Positions 9,080 to 18,094 of a stretch of DNA of 64,000 bases are shown one piece after another (positions within the stretch are counted from its first letter, which is position 1; each line of letters opens with the position of its first letter). Below the pieces are notes generated by a model. That model searched no databases, was not told the origin of the DNA, and saw only the letters and a list, made by a program, of their open reading frames with translations. The DNA comes from an uncultured Bacteroides sp. (GTDB taxonomy: Bacteria > Bacteroidota > Bacteroidia > Bacteroidales > Bacteroidaceae). The stretch lies in assembly GCF_963676325.1 (NCBI RefSeq), contig NZ_OY781099.1, forward strand, positions 3,906,001 to 3,970,000. Direction: 5' to 3'. Made by a program: the position numbers and the translations under genes.

Positions 9080-12058
9080 TTACTTCATTGATTGGTAAAT
9101 AACCTCCTGTATATTCGTTCGAATATTCATTTTTGATAGTTTATTGTTCCATCTTTCTGGATAAGTACGGTTACTCAGAAAAACATAAACCAATCCATTA
9201 ACAGGATCCACCCAGCAGCAAGTTCCGGTAAAACCAGTATGCCCATAAACTGCATTCGGAGCAGAAACACAACAAGGACTATTTTTCGGATTTGAAGGAA
9301 CTGGTTTATCATATCCCAGACCACGTCTTCCACTCGCAGAGGTTGTTGTAGTGAAAAGCTTGCATGTGGATTTGCTTAAATAGCGTTTCCCGTCTATCTC
9401 TCCCCCATTAAGCAACATCTGGTATACCTTTGCAACATCATGCGCTGAAGCGAACAATCCTGCATTACCTGACACTCCACCCAAAAAGGCCGCAGATTCA
9501 TCATGAACAAATCCCTGAAGAATTTCTCCACGCAGATAATCATCCTTCACTGTTGGGACAATCTCCTCTTTTGAATGTGTTCGCAAAGGCAGATAACACA
9601 AATGACGAAGCCTCATCGGAGTATAATACTCACGATTCAGGAATTCATCCATAGGCATCCCGCTAATGGTTTCTGCTATCTCCTTCAACACGATAAAGTT
9701 CACACAGCTATAAACGTATTTCTTTGCTTTCAAAGGAGCCTGAGCTATCAGCTGCATTGCTGCCTCATGAAATTTCTTATTGACATAAAGATTATCAGCC
9801 ACATGCATTGTAAATTCATCCGAAGGAGTAGCCGAGGTCCACCCTTCCTTGTATTTAAATGAGGTGCATGCATAAGTATTTTCATCAGCCAGAATGGTAT
9901 GTTTTGAGTCTTTCTTTCCTACAAAGAAAGGACCTTCATAACTGGTTTCATCAATCGCAAGTCTATAGAATGGAAGTGATGGCGGCAAACCAGTTTCATG
10001 GAACAGAAGTTCCTTAATCGTAATATCCTCTTTATCTGTTCCACGCAGGAAGCTAAGATACTTAGATGCTCTATCCGTCAGATTAAGCAGCCCCTTATCA
10101 AACAGTTTCATTATAGCAAGCAGCGTACCGGTAGTCTTGGAAAGAGAAGCCAGATCATACATGCTTGTCTTTTTCACTTTCTGGTCTCCATCATAAGTAT
10201 AGTTTCCAAAATTCTTATCATAAACAGTTTTACCATCCTTCATAACCAAAACCTGGCACCCCGGGAAAGCCTTTGCAGCAATACCCTCCTTGACGATAGA
10301 ATCAATGCGGGCCAAAGTGGCAGAACTCATTCCAAAATCTTCAGGAGAGTTACGGAATGCAGTATTAGGGTTTATTGTTACTCCATCACCCGGACTGTAG
10401 AGCGTTCCCACGCTGACTGATAAACGTCCGTCAGCTTCAGCCTTTGCAAAGAGCACATTTCCTACCTGAGCCTGAACATCATTATCGGCAGAATGTGCTA
10501 ACACCACAGCAGAAGCAACCGAAAGAGGTATCTGAAGTTGCTCCATCACAGTAAAAGGAGTAAAGAACACATATACTGCAGGCTGACTGATTGATAGCGC
10601 AGAGAAGAAATGAAGATAAGGTTTCAGATTCTGGTCGGTAATACTAACAATGACTCTTTTATGCAGTGACAATTCATGTTTCATGGCCTCTATCAACGAA
10701 TCATTCATCTCATACGTCAGCTGATAATATTTCACAGGAGCATACTTTTTCACAGTCTCAACAAAAACAGAGTCCTTAGAATATCCGCCAACATTTACTA
10801 TAGCGATTTCATCGGACGAGGCTCTGAAAGGAAGTTCCTCTTCTCTATTGCCCAAAACAGTAATGGCCGCCATCCTTAGTTTATGAATCAAGGCCTCTGA
10901 ATTTGCAGTATTAATGCGTTCTTCCAAACCAGACAAACGAACTTTTGTAGTCCTTGTCAGTCCTAATGCATACTTATAGAGCAACACCTTTCTGCACTTA
11001 TGATCAATATCTTCCTTACTTATCTCACCATTTTTAAGAGCTTTAAGTACACTTTGTACCTCCGCCTCCACATCAGGAGGAGATAACACCATATCATTTC
11101 CGGCAAGCAAAGCCTGCAAGCAGACTCTTTCGGCAGAAGACACTCCTTTCATAGCTAAAGCATCAGTAAAGATCAGGCCCTGAAAACGCAGTTCATCTGC
11201 CAACAGTCCATAAACAATGTTTCGGGAAAGTGAAGAAGGGAACAATTTGTTTGGCTCCATGATAGGCACCTGCAGATGTCCAACCATAATTCCTCCTAAG
11301 CCTGCTTTAATATATTGTTTGAAAGGATAAAGCTCCACACTGTCCAGTCGCTCTCTGGTAAAAGGTAAAACCGGTAAAGCTAAATGAGAATCAACATCAG
11401 TATCACCATGTCCCGGAAAATGTTTAGCTACTGAAAGAACTCCGTTACTTTCCAGTCCCTGGGCATAAGCTATCACTTTATCGGCTACCTCATGCGGCTC
11501 CTCCCCAAAAGAACGCACATTAATCACCGGATTATTGGGATTGCGGTTCACATCGGCCACAGGAGCAAAGTTCACTGTAACACCCATCTCTTTACATTGA
11601 CGGGCAACCTCCTGTCCATATTCATAAAGCAGTTTATCGTTCTGAACACATCCAAGGACCATATTTTTAGGGAATACGGGCGTGTATTTTAGTCGCATGG
11701 ACAATCCCCATTCACCGTCAAATGTAATCATCAACGGAATATCAGCAAACGACTGTGCAAAATTGGTCAACTGAGCCTGATCCTGGAACTGTCCGCGTGA
11801 AAACAGCAATCCTCCTATTTTACTAACATGGACTGCTTTACGAATCTGTTTTTTATTTCCTTTGGTCGTTTCGGAAGTTACTGTATGAATAAAAAGCTGA
11901 CCAATTCTTTCCTTCATACTCATTCCGGAGAGAGTTCTTTCCACCCAGTCCTGACACGACTTTTGCTGTGCAACCTTATAAACCAATAAAGGTTCAACCT
12001 GAGCCCTTATTGCAATTGCAAATAAAACAGCAATTGCAACTGCAAATCTCCTTTTCAT
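9080..12058 (-). CDS. Two-domain exported protein: GH3 glycosidase fused to class C beta-lactamase-like serine hydrolase
   Basis: 992 residues with an N-terminal signal peptide (RRFAVAIAVLFAIAIRAQ). Residues about 40-370 form a GH3 beta-N-acetylhexosaminidase-type domain with KHFPGHGDTDVDSHLALP near residue 216 and the nucleophile segment LIFTDALAMKGV near 300. A GH3 C-terminal-like region follows. From about 590 there is a penicillin-binding/class C beta-lactamase domain with the SLSK active-site motif near residue 640, YSCVN and the late HTGFTG motif. Both sets of catalytic residues are present. Such fusions probably act on peptidoglycan fragments or glycans in the periplasm. It lies 2 bp downstream of the 5'-nucleotidase metallophosphatase gene, suggesting one periplasmic operon. 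Confidence 0.9.
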   Translation of the reverse strand: MKRRFAVAIAVLFAIAIRAQVEPLLVYKVAQQKSCQDWVERTLSGMSMKERIGQLFIHTVTSETTKGNKKQIRKAVHVSKIGGLLFSRGQFQDQAQLTNFAQSFADIPLMITFDGEWGLSMRLKYTPVFPKNMVLGCVQNDKLLYEYGQEVARQCKEMGVTVNFAPVADVNRNPNNPVINVRSFGEEPHEVADKVIAYAQGLESNGVLSVAKHFPGHGDTDVDSHLALPVLPFTRERLDSVELYPFKQYIKAGLGGIMVGHLQVPIMEPNKLFPSSLSRNIVYGLLADELRFQGLIFTDALAMKGVSSAERVCLQALLAGNDMVLSPPDVEAEVQSVLKALKNGEISKEDIDHKCRKVLLYKYALGLTRTTKVRLSGLEERINTANSEALIHKLRMAAITVLGNREEELPFRASSDEIAIVNVGGYSKDSVFVETVKKYAPVKYYQLTYEMNDSLIEAMKHELSLHKRVIVSITDQNLKPYLHFFSALSISQPAVYVFFTPFTVMEQLQIPLSVASAVVLAHSADNDVQAQVGNVLFAKAEADGRLSVSVGTLYSPGDGVTINPNTAFRNSPEDFGMSSATLARIDSIVKEGIAAKAFPGCQVLVMKDGKTVYDKNFGNYTYDGDQKVKKTSMYDLASLSKTTGTLLAIMKLFDKGLLNLTDRASKYLSFLRGTDKEDITIKELLFHETGLPPSLPFYRLAIDETSYEGPFFVGKKDSKHTILADENTYACTSFKYKEGWTSATPSDEFTMHVADNLYVNKKFHEAAMQLIAQAPLKAKKYVYSCVNFIVLKEIAETISGMPMDEFLNREYYTPMRLRHLCYLPLRTHSKEEIVPTVKDDYLRGEILQGFVHDESAAFLGGVSGNAGLFASAHDVAKVYQMLLNGGEIDGKRYLSKSTCKLFTTTTSASGRRGLGYDKPVPSNPKNSPCCVSAPNAVYGHTGFTGTCCWVDPVNGLVYVFLSNRTYPERWNNKLSKMNIRTNIQEVIYQSMK

Positions 12059-12060
12059 TT

Positions 12061-12915
12061 TTATTTTCCCCTTTCAAAGTTTAGATTTATCTTTCCAACA
12101 TAAATACCATTCTTTCCCGCTTGAGTCACAGGGATTTCCTTCCCATCCAGATTCTTGTAATATACCGGTGGTATAATCAACGAATGCGAGTGTCCTCCTA
12201 AAATAAGATCAATATTGCGTGTTTTAGCAACCAGTTCTTCGTCACAAAGAGAGTTATTGGGTGAAGCCTTCCAGCCTAAATGCGAAAGACAGATCACAGC
12301 GTCACAGTGTTCATGCTTTTTCAAATACTCAGCTATCCTGTTTGCTACAGCATAAGGTTCTTCAAAAACAATGCCTTTACATTTATCAGCCTGTACAAGC
12401 CCCTCCATTTTAGGGCTCAATCCAAACACACCTATTTTCATTCCCTTACGTTCAATAATAACATAAGGTTTTACAAGATTTTCCAGCACTGTACCTTTCA
12501 CAATATAGTTGGCACACACAAATGGGAACTTAGCCATTTTAAACAGACGCGCCATATTTTCAAGTCCAGAATCAAACTCATGATTACCAATTGTTGCGGC
12601 ATCATACCCCATTTCGTTCATCAGTTTAATCTCCACTTCCCCCTTAAACATATTGTAATAAGGAGTTCCCTGAGAAAAATCACCGCAATCAAACAATAGC
12701 AAATCTTTATTTTCAGCCCTCATTTGTTTAATAAATGAAGCTCTTCTCACATATCCGCCTTTATCTGCCTGATCCTTGTTGGCATCATTCTTGTTTACAG
12801 GCTCAATCCTGCTGTGAGTGTCGTTAGTATGGAGAATCATCAGTTCTTTTACCTGCTGGGCAGAAAGATTGATGCATATAATTATCGATGTAATAACCAA
12901 AAGTACCCGTTTCAT
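12061..12915 (-). CDS. Periplasmic metallophosphatase (UshA-type 5'-nucleotidase catalytic domain)
   Basis: 284 residues from the ATG at 12915, beginning with signal peptide KRVLLVITSIIICINLSAQ. The calcineurin-like two-metal centre is complete: ILHTNDTHSRIEP, FDCGDFSQGTP, TIGNHEFDSG, CLSHLGW and LILGGHSH. This is the catalytic half of 5'-nucleotidase/2',3'-cyclic phosphodiesterase proteins. The substrate-binding half is encoded by the separate gene immediately upstream. A GTG at 12924 would overlap that gene by 4 bp and add three residues, but the ATG better fits the signal peptide. It probably salvages nucleosides from nucleotides in the periplasm with its partner. Confidence 0.88.
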   Translation of the reverse strand: MKRVLLVITSIIICINLSAQQVKELMILHTNDTHSRIEPVNKNDANKDQADKGGYVRRASFIKQMRAENKDLLLFDCGDFSQGTPYYNMFKGEVEIKLMNEMGYDAATIGNHEFDSGLENMARLFKMAKFPFVCANYIVKGTVLENLVKPYVIIERKGMKIGVFGLSPKMEGLVQADKCKGIVFEEPYAVANRIAEYLKKHEHCDAVICLSHLGWKASPNNSLCDEELVAKTRNIDLILGGHSHSLIIPPVYYKNLDGKEIPVTQAGKNGIYVGKINLNFERGK

Positions 12916-12920
12916 AATAT

Positions 12921-13706
12921 TCACTTTTTATTGTTTATCTGAATTCTTCCATCCAATTCAGAAGTAATCGTTTCACCTTTGGCCGTTTTGGCTTTCACAT
13001 ATTCAAGAAAGATTCTTCTTATGGTTGCACCTTCAGGGCAAACACGTTTTTCGGCTTTTAAAAAAGACATCAGTCCATCATTTCCTTCTGCCAGGTAATC
13101 AATCGTAGCCACCTTATAAATCTTATCATCCTCAATCTCTTTTCCACCAACTTTGGCATCAAGCAGTTCCGCGTTACGCGAATCAGAAAGCAGCAATTTC
13201 ACATGGCTCACTCCCTGGCCGCCCACTTTTGCAATCTCTTTAAACAGAGATCTCAGGTCGCTACCTTTCATACTAAGAATGCAAAGAGTATTTTCAAAAG
13301 GAAGAATTTCATATATGGTACCAAATGTAATCACCCCTTTGGGTAAATTACTCCTCAGGCCCCCAAGGTTTATCACTGAAGCATCAATCGTTTCTCCGGG
13401 AATAGAGTTAGAATAAGTCCACAGAACATCCGCCACAAGATTCGACAAAAGACTTTCAGGACTTCCCGATTTCATATCCAGTTCACTGGTTCCTATTACC
13501 GGTGACATAATACTATCTACTTTAAATTTGAAAGGAGCCAGAACTGCTACGGCTACACTATCAGGTGTTGTTTCGTAAGCATTCGTCATTTCCACTTTGC
13601 TTCCCTGCACATTAACCAGCCGATAAGCTGAATGACAGGAAGGAAAAAGGAATAGCCCTGTAAGACAAAGCATTCCAATAATTTTATTCATTCTAAACAT
13701 ATTCAT
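12921..13706 (-). CDS. 5'-nucleotidase C-terminal domain lipoprotein (UshA substrate-binding half)
   Basis: 261 residues. The N-terminus has a lipoprotein signal (IIGMLCLTGLFLFPSC) with Cys in a lipobox. The rest matches the 5_nucleotid_C domain: SNLVADVLW, DASVINLGGLRSNLPKG, GTIYEILPFENTLCIL and YKVATIDYLAEGNDG. This domain normally supplies the adenine-stacking and substrate-specificity pocket in UshA. Here it is separate from, and just upstream of, the metallophosphatase gene. It is likely membrane-anchored and forms a two-subunit enzyme with that gene product (inference). The ATG at 13706 is used; a second in-frame ATG lies five codons in. Confidence 0.87.
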   Translation of the reverse strand: MNMFRMNKIIGMLCLTGLFLFPSCHSAYRLVNVQGSKVEMTNAYETTPDSVAVAVLAPFKFKVDSIMSPVIGTSELDMKSGSPESLLSNLVADVLWTYSNSIPGETIDASVINLGGLRSNLPKGVITFGTIYEILPFENTLCILSMKGSDLRSLFKEIAKVGGQGVSHVKLLLSDSRNAELLDAKVGGKEIEDDKIYKVATIDYLAEGNDGLMSFLKAEKRVCPEGATIRRIFLEYVKAKTAKGETITSELDGRIQINNKK

Positions 13707-13752
13707 TTTTACATAAATTATACTGCCAAATATATATAAAAATTCTTAGATA

Positions 13753-13784
13753 TTTGGCTATCTGACAAATAATTCGCACCTTTG
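13753..13784 (+). promoter_or_regulatory. Promoter of rplS
   Basis: TTTG at 13753-13756, 20 bp, then CACCTTTG at 13777-13784 (one mismatch to TAnnTTTG). Correct spacing for the Bacteroidetes sigma factor, about 80 bp before rplS. Confidence 0.65.
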
Positions 13785-13866
13785 CACCGCTTTCGCGCAA
13801 TCGCTGTCAAAGAAGAGTTACTTGATATGTTGCGTTGTAACGATAAACATTTTAAAAAACAAAACA

Positions 13867-14229
13867 ATGGATTTTATTAAAATCGCAGAAGAAGCATTTG
13901 CTACTGGCAAACAGCACCCAAGCTTCAAGGCTGGAGACACTATTACAGTTGCATATCGTATTACTGAAGGTAACAAAGAACGTGTACAGCAGTACCGTGG
14001 TGTTGTTATTAAGATTTCAGGTCATGGAGACAAAAAACGCTTTACCGTTCGTAAAATGTCAGGAACAATTGGTGTAGAAAGAATTTTCCCACTTGAATCT
14101 CCTTTCATCGATAGCATCGAAGTGAACAAAATTGGTAAAGTACGCAGAGCTAAATTATATTATCTTCGCGCTCTTACTGGTAAAAAAGCAAGAATCAAAG
14201 AAAAAAGAGTTATTACTACAAACGCTTAA
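13867..14229 (+). CDS. rplS: Large ribosomal subunit protein bL19
   Basis: 120 residues from the ATG at 13867 (MDFIKIAEEAFATGKQHPSF). An in-frame upstream start exists but is not part of the family. Family blocks are clear: GDTITVAYRITEGNKERVQQYRG, the conserved RKMSGTIGVERIFPLESPFI, and VRRAKLYYLRALTGKKARIKEK. L19 sits at the 30S-50S interface. It is a single gene with its own promoter and a strong terminator. Confidence 0.97.
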   Translation: MDFIKIAEEAFATGKQHPSFKAGDTITVAYRITEGNKERVQQYRGVVIKISGHGDKKRFTVRKMSGTIGVERIFPLESPFIDSIEVNKIGKVRRAKLYYLRALTGKKARIKEKRVITTNA

Positions 14230-14245
14230 TTCTCTGTTTCGAAAT

Positions 14246-14290
14246 AAAAAAGAAGAGGAATCGCTATTTAGCAGATTCCTCTTCTTTTTT
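14246..14290 (+). terminator. Intrinsic terminator of rplS
   Basis: AAAAAGAAGAGGAATC pairs with GATTCCTCTTCTTTTT around an 11-nt loop, followed by further T residues. It starts about 16 bp after the rplS stop. Confidence 0.9.
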
Positions 14291-14354
14291 TATCCATTCA
14301 CGAACAAATTTAATGCCCGTAGATTTTTATTTATTGGAGAACAAATAATCAGTC

Positions 14355-15122
14355 TTACAGAATTTCTTCACCTTCAACGTATTCATCCAGCATCAGGTTC
14401 TCACCATCGAACACAGCATACGAGAAGAAATTTATCCAATCGCCCAGAATAGTGACACGGGATGTGGCAGATAGCATCAGATCGAGCATAATATGCCGAT
14501 GTCCATAAATAAAGTAGTTGATGGTTGGGTGCGTTTTAAGATACTCTTTTGTATAAAGCACCAGAAACTCCTTATCTTCTCCCATATAATCCGGTTCTTT
14601 ACCATCCACCCTTTTCAAACGGCTTTTCTTGGCCCAGCTCAGTCCCAGCTCTACACTCCATCGTGGATGCAAAGCCGAAAACATAGTCTGAAGCGTATGA
14701 CTATGAAACATTTTCCGAAGCAGCTTAAACGATTTATCCGGATCACCCAATCCGTCTCCATGAGCCAGATAGAACTCTTTACCCATAATCTCAGTAGTTA
14801 AAGGTTCACGGTGAAGTATTAAGCCACACTCCTTCTCCAGATAATCGCCACACCAGATGTCATGATTACCTATAAAGTAATGAATCTCTATTCCGGAATC
14901 CGTCAATTCAGAAAGCTTGCCCAGAAAGCGGGTATATCCTTTGGGTACCACCAGTTTAAACTCGTACCAAAAGTCGAACATATCTCCTATCAGATAAATT
15001 GCGGCAGCATCGTGGCGAATACTTTCCAGAAAGTTCACCAAACGGCGTTCCTGAGTTCGGCCATGTTCAATAGCACGCGACCCCAAATGAGCATCCGACA
15101 GAAAATAAACCTTTTTCGTCAT
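14355..15122 (-). CDS. lpxH: UDP-2,3-diacylglucosamine diphosphatase LpxH-type
   Basis: 255 residues from the ATG at 15122 (MTKKVYFLSDAHLGS). An in-frame ATG further upstream (15167) would overlap the preceding gene and add a non-conserved extension. The calcineurin-like metal ligands are visible in order: SDAHLGS, IGDMFDFWYE, IGNHD, LAHGDGLG and YGHRHIM. LpxH cleaves UDP-2,3-diacyl-GlcN to lipid X on the cytoplasmic face of the inner membrane in lipid A synthesis. It follows the DUF59 gene after 10 bp on the same strand. Confidence 0.88.
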   Translation of the reverse strand: MTKKVYFLSDAHLGSRAIEHGRTQERRLVNFLESIRHDAAAIYLIGDMFDFWYEFKLVVPKGYTRFLGKLSELTDSGIEIHYFIGNHDIWCGDYLEKECGLILHREPLTTEIMGKEFYLAHGDGLGDPDKSFKLLRKMFHSHTLQTMFSALHPRWSVELGLSWAKKSRLKRVDGKEPDYMGEDKEFLVLYTKEYLKTHPTINYFIYGHRHIMLDLMLSATSRVTILGDWINFFSYAVFDGENLMLDEYVEGEEIL

Positions 15123-15132
15123 CTGTTCTTTA

Positions 15133-15444
15133 TTATAGGAATCCCAGTTCCAGTTTAGCTTCTTCACTCATCATGTCCTTGTTCCATTCAGGTTCAAAAA
15201 CAATATTAATAGCAGCCGAAGTTACCCCTTCCACAGATTCCACCTTCTGGCGAACATCTTCCACAATAAAGTCTACTGCCGGACAATTAGGTGCTGTCAG
15301 AGTCATATCAATGGTTGTTTCTCCGTTGTCAGCAACATCTATGTTATAAATCAATCCCAGATCATAGATATTAACCGGTATCTCCGGGTCATATACTGTT
15401 TTGATCATCTCTACAATATTTTCTTCTATTTCAAACTTTGTCAT
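15133..15444 (-). CDS. DUF59/MIP18 family Fe-S assembly protein
   Basis: 103 residues with the hallmark of the MIP18/DUF59 family: VYDPEIPVNIYDLGLIYNI, then MTLTAPNCPAVDFIVEDVRQKV with the conserved cysteine, and the terminal VFEPEWNKDMMSEEAKLELG. Related proteins (SufT, PaaD) help mature iron-sulfur proteins. No other suf genes are adjacent; it is followed 10 bp later by lpxH on the same strand. Complete at usual length; precise client proteins are unknown. Confidence 0.9.
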   Translation of the reverse strand: MTKFEIEENIVEMIKTVYDPEIPVNIYDLGLIYNIDVADNGETTIDMTLTAPNCPAVDFIVEDVRQKVESVEGVTSAAINIVFEPEWNKDMMSEEAKLELGFL

Positions 15445-15495
15445 ATCACTTAAATTATTTATTGCAAAGATATATATTATGAGTTAATCTCCAAA

Positions 15496-16185
15496 TTAAA
15501 TACGCCCTTCGTCCACATAGCTATAATAACTACCGTCACAAACTATTAAATGATCGGCAAGATTTATGTTCATATAGTTTCCGGCTTCGCGCACCCTGTT
15601 TGTCAGTTTATCATCTTCCACGCTGGGACGCATATTCCCGGAAGGATGGTTGTGACACAGAATCATGGAGACGGCGCGTCTCATCAAAGCCTCTCTCAGC
15701 ACACACCTCACATCAACAGATGTTTCACTTATACCGCCTGAACTAATCTTTATTTTATCAATCACCTTGTTTGACTGATTAAGCAATAATACCCAGCACT
15801 CTTCCGTGGGAAGATCGCACATTAAAGGATGAAACAGATTATATACATCAGTAGAACAGGTTATCTGATTGCGTTCTGTCAGTTCAGCGAGTTTTCTTCG
15901 CTTTCCAAGTTCAGAAGCGGCCATAATAGATATTGCCTTGGCCGGACCAATACCTTTGAAGGAACACAGCTCATCGACAGTTCGCTTTCCAAGGTCGTTA
16001 AGATTATGATTACATGAAGCCAGTACCCTGCGCATCAGTTCCACCGCAGTCTCTTCCGTATTTCCGGAACCAATAAGGATAGCCAGCAATTCAGCGTCCG
16101 TTAAGGCACTGATTCCTTTCTCCAGCATTTTTTCTCTGGGACGGTCTTCTTCCGCCCATTGGTTTATGGTAAGTTTGTCTTTCAT
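15496..16185 (-). CDS. radC: RadC family JAB/MPN+ domain protein
   Basis: 229 residues of normal RadC length. The N-terminal helix-hairpin-helix-like region (KGIGPAKAISIMAASELGKRR) is followed by the JAB1/MPN+ metalloprotease-like core with the zinc motif HNHPSGNMRPSVED and the upstream glutamate region. Despite the name, RadC is not a proven DNA repair protein in E. coli; its metal motif suggests hydrolase activity. It shares strand with the DUF59/lpxH pair but is separated by 51 bp from the next gene. Confidence 0.92.
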   Translation of the reverse strand: MKDKLTINQWAEEDRPREKMLEKGISALTDAELLAILIGSGNTEETAVELMRRVLASCNHNLNDLGKRTVDELCSFKGIGPAKAISIMAASELGKRRKLAELTERNQITCSTDVYNLFHPLMCDLPTEECWVLLLNQSNKVIDKIKISSGGISETSVDVRCVLREALMRRAVSMILCHNHPSGNMRPSVEDDKLTNRVREAGNYMNINLADHLIVCDGSYYSYVDEGRI

Positions 16186-16203
16186 AGTAGGTTGTATAAA
16201 CAG

Positions 16204-16252
16204 AAAAACACGAATCCGATAAGAGAATCCACTCTATCTGAATCCGTGTTTA
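16204..16252 (-). terminator. Hairpin terminator downstream of the glycosyltransferase gene
   Basis: AAACACGAATCC and GAATCCGTGTTT can pair across a central AT-rich arm in the 87-bp gap between radC and the glycosyltransferase gene. The stem is imperfect and the U-tract weak. Confidence 0.5.
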
Positions 16253-16272
16253 TTTATAATAAGGTTATTTTT

Positions 16273-17262
16273 TTATTTATAGAAATTCTTCTCAAAGGCA
16301 GAGAATTCATCCTTTTTCAGCACCACCCTTTTCCACCAGGCCAGAATAAATCCCGAACCATAGCCGGTTAGCTGAATAAAAGAGGCCACCACAGCAGTGA
16401 GCCCAATCTTTAAGTTCCGGGTCTGCAAAGAAGCATCAAGAAGAATAACCACGGCGTAGAAAAGAATAGGTATCAGCCCCAAGAGAGTAAAGCACGAAAC
16501 AATTAACAGGAATAAAAGTCCCGCCGTAAATACCGCCGGTAAAAGATGAACCAGTTTTAATGATTCTGGGTATTTTTTAAACAGATTAACACGGGCAATG
16601 CCTGAATTATGAACCTGTTTAAAGAATTTCTTCAAATCTGTGCGCCGTTTATGAAAAACCCACGCATCAGGGAATAGCCGGCAAATGTAGTTGCCCTTAA
16701 AAATACGAATGCTAAAATCAATATCCTCACCGAAACGCATTTTGGAGAATCCGTTTAAGTTCATATAAACATCCCGCTTTACCCCCATATTAAAACTGCG
16801 GGGATAAAACTTATCCAGCTTTTTCTTTCCGCCACGAATACCACCCGTTGTAAAGAAAGAGGTCATGGCATAGTTTATCGCCTTTTGCATATCCGAGAAA
16901 GAAGCATCTGCACGGTCTGGCCCACCAAAGGCATCCGCCGGTTTTCTTTTCAGCTCAGCTTCAACTGCATCAAAATATCCTTCAGGAAGGATGCAGTCCG
17001 AGTCCAATATAATCAGGTAGTCACCTTTGCTACGTTCAGCTCCAAAATTGCGGGTCTGCCCCGGACCTGAATTTGGTTTAAAGAAGTATTTCACATCCAG
17101 CGTATCACTATACTTTTTCACTACCTCCTCACATGGCACGGTAGATCCATCCTCCACCACCAACACTTCGAAGTTTGTAAAATGCTGTTTGGCGAGACTA
17201 AGCAAAAGCTCATTCACCTCATCGGGACGATTATAAACAGGTATTATAACGGAGTAGAACAT
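16273..17262 (-). CDS. Family 2 glycosyltransferase with C-terminal membrane helices
   Basis: 329 residues from the ATG at 17262 (MFYSVIIPVYNRPDEV); an upstream in-frame ATG at 17283 adds seven unlikely residues. GT-A fold signatures: SVIIPVYNRP, VVEDGST, DYLIILDSDCILP (DxD-like) and the acceptor-side RFGEDIDFSIRIF (ED). The end has two or three hydrophobic helices (LPAVFTAGLLFLLIVSCFTLL, LIPILFYAVVILLD, GLTAVVASFIQLTGYG), so it is anchored in the inner membrane with a cytoplasmic catalytic domain. It probably adds sugar to a lipid-linked surface glycan; donor and acceptor cannot be read. Single gene with its own terminator. Confidence 0.9.
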   Translation of the reverse strand: MFYSVIIPVYNRPDEVNELLLSLAKQHFTNFEVLVVEDGSTVPCEEVVKKYSDTLDVKYFFKPNSGPGQTRNFGAERSKGDYLIILDSDCILPEGYFDAVEAELKRKPADAFGGPDRADASFSDMQKAINYAMTSFFTTGGIRGGKKKLDKFYPRSFNMGVKRDVYMNLNGFSKMRFGEDIDFSIRIFKGNYICRLFPDAWVFHKRRTDLKKFFKQVHNSGIARVNLFKKYPESLKLVHLLPAVFTAGLLFLLIVSCFTLLGLIPILFYAVVILLDASLQTRNLKIGLTAVVASFIQLTGYGSGFILAWWKRVVLKKDEFSAFEKNFYK

Positions 17263-17283
17263 AGTCAGACAGGTATATAGCAA

Positions 17284-17306
17284 AATCCCCTCATAAAGAG
17301 GGGATT
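17284..17306 (-). terminator. Intrinsic terminator of efp
   Basis: Perfect 9-bp stem AATCCCCTC/GAGGGGATT with loop ATAAA, 28 bp after the efp stop. Confidence 0.8.
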
Positions 17307-17333
17307 AAATGTATTTATTATATGTAAGTGAGA

Positions 17334-17900
17334 TTATGCTTTCACACGACCCTGGTAAGAGCCATCGCGAGTATCTACTTCAATAAGTTCGCCTTCATTA
17401 ACAAACAAAGGAACACGTACAGTAGCGCCAGTTTCAAGTGTAGCTGGTTTAGTAGCGTTTGTTGCAGTATCGCCTTTCAATCCTGGTTCTGTGTAAGTTA
17501 TTGCCAAAACCACCTTAACAGGAAGTTCTGCAAAAAGAACAGTTTCAGTTGAAGCATCAGAAACAACTTCCACCACATTACCTTCTTTCAGAAAATCAAC
17601 GCCTGTAATCAACTCTTTAGCAATAGGAGCCTGATCATATGATTCCTGGTTCATGAAAATATAATCTTCTCCTTCTTTATATAGGAATTGAAAAGGACGA
17701 CGTTCAACACGTACATCTTCCAATTTGAAGCCAACCTGAAATGTACGGTCAATAACACGACCAGATACAACGTCTTTCAACTTTGTACGCATGATAGTAT
17801 TACCTTTCCCTGGTTTTACATGTAGAAATTCGATACAGAAATAGAGCTTTCCGTCCATACGGATACAAGTTCCGTTTTTGATGTCTTGTGAATTGATCAT
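17334..17900 (-). CDS. efp: Elongation factor P
   Basis: 188 residues of standard EF-P length with three beta-barrel domains. The KOW-like N domain carries the exposed tip loop with VKPGKGN, where the modified residue lies. The central OB domain shows VERRPFQFLYKEGEDYIFMNQESYDQ. The C-terminal OB domain ends in TGATVRVPLFVNEGELIEVDTRDGSYQGRVKA. EF-P rescues ribosomes stalled on polyproline. A strong host promoter lies at 17958-17988 and a hairpin terminator follows. It diverges from rpmH. Confidence 0.98.
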   Translation of the reverse strand: MINSQDIKNGTCIRMDGKLYFCIEFLHVKPGKGNTIMRTKLKDVVSGRVIDRTFQVGFKLEDVRVERRPFQFLYKEGEDYIFMNQESYDQAPIAKELITGVDFLKEGNVVEVVSDASTETVLFAELPVKVVLAITYTEPGLKGDTATNATKPATLETGATVRVPLFVNEGELIEVDTRDGSYQGRVKA

Positions 17901-17957
17901 ACTTTTTTTTTTAGCTATTTATATATTTATATTTTGTTCTTTTATCTATTTCGGGTG

Positions 17958-17988
17958 CAAAAGTAATCTAAATAGATAAAAAACACAA
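17958..17988 (-). promoter_or_regulatory. Promoter of efp
   Basis: On the minus strand TTG at 17986-17988, 20 bp, then TACTTTTG (plus-strand CAAAAGTA, 17958-17965). Exact match to the Bacteroidetes consensus. Confidence 0.82.
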
Positions 17989-18016
17989 AATGTTTTGACT
18001 AAAAAAGGTTTATCTC

Positions 18017-18047
18017 TTGGTTAATATAAAAAAAGTCTCTATTTTTG
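18017..18047 (+). promoter_or_regulatory. Promoter of rpmH
   Basis: TTG at 18017-18019, 20 bp, then TATTTTTG at 18040-18047; 48 bp before rpmH. Divergent from the efp promoter. Confidence 0.85.
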
Positions 18048-18094
18048 CATCCCGATTCAGACTATCAGAATAATAACAATAAAATATATAAGTA

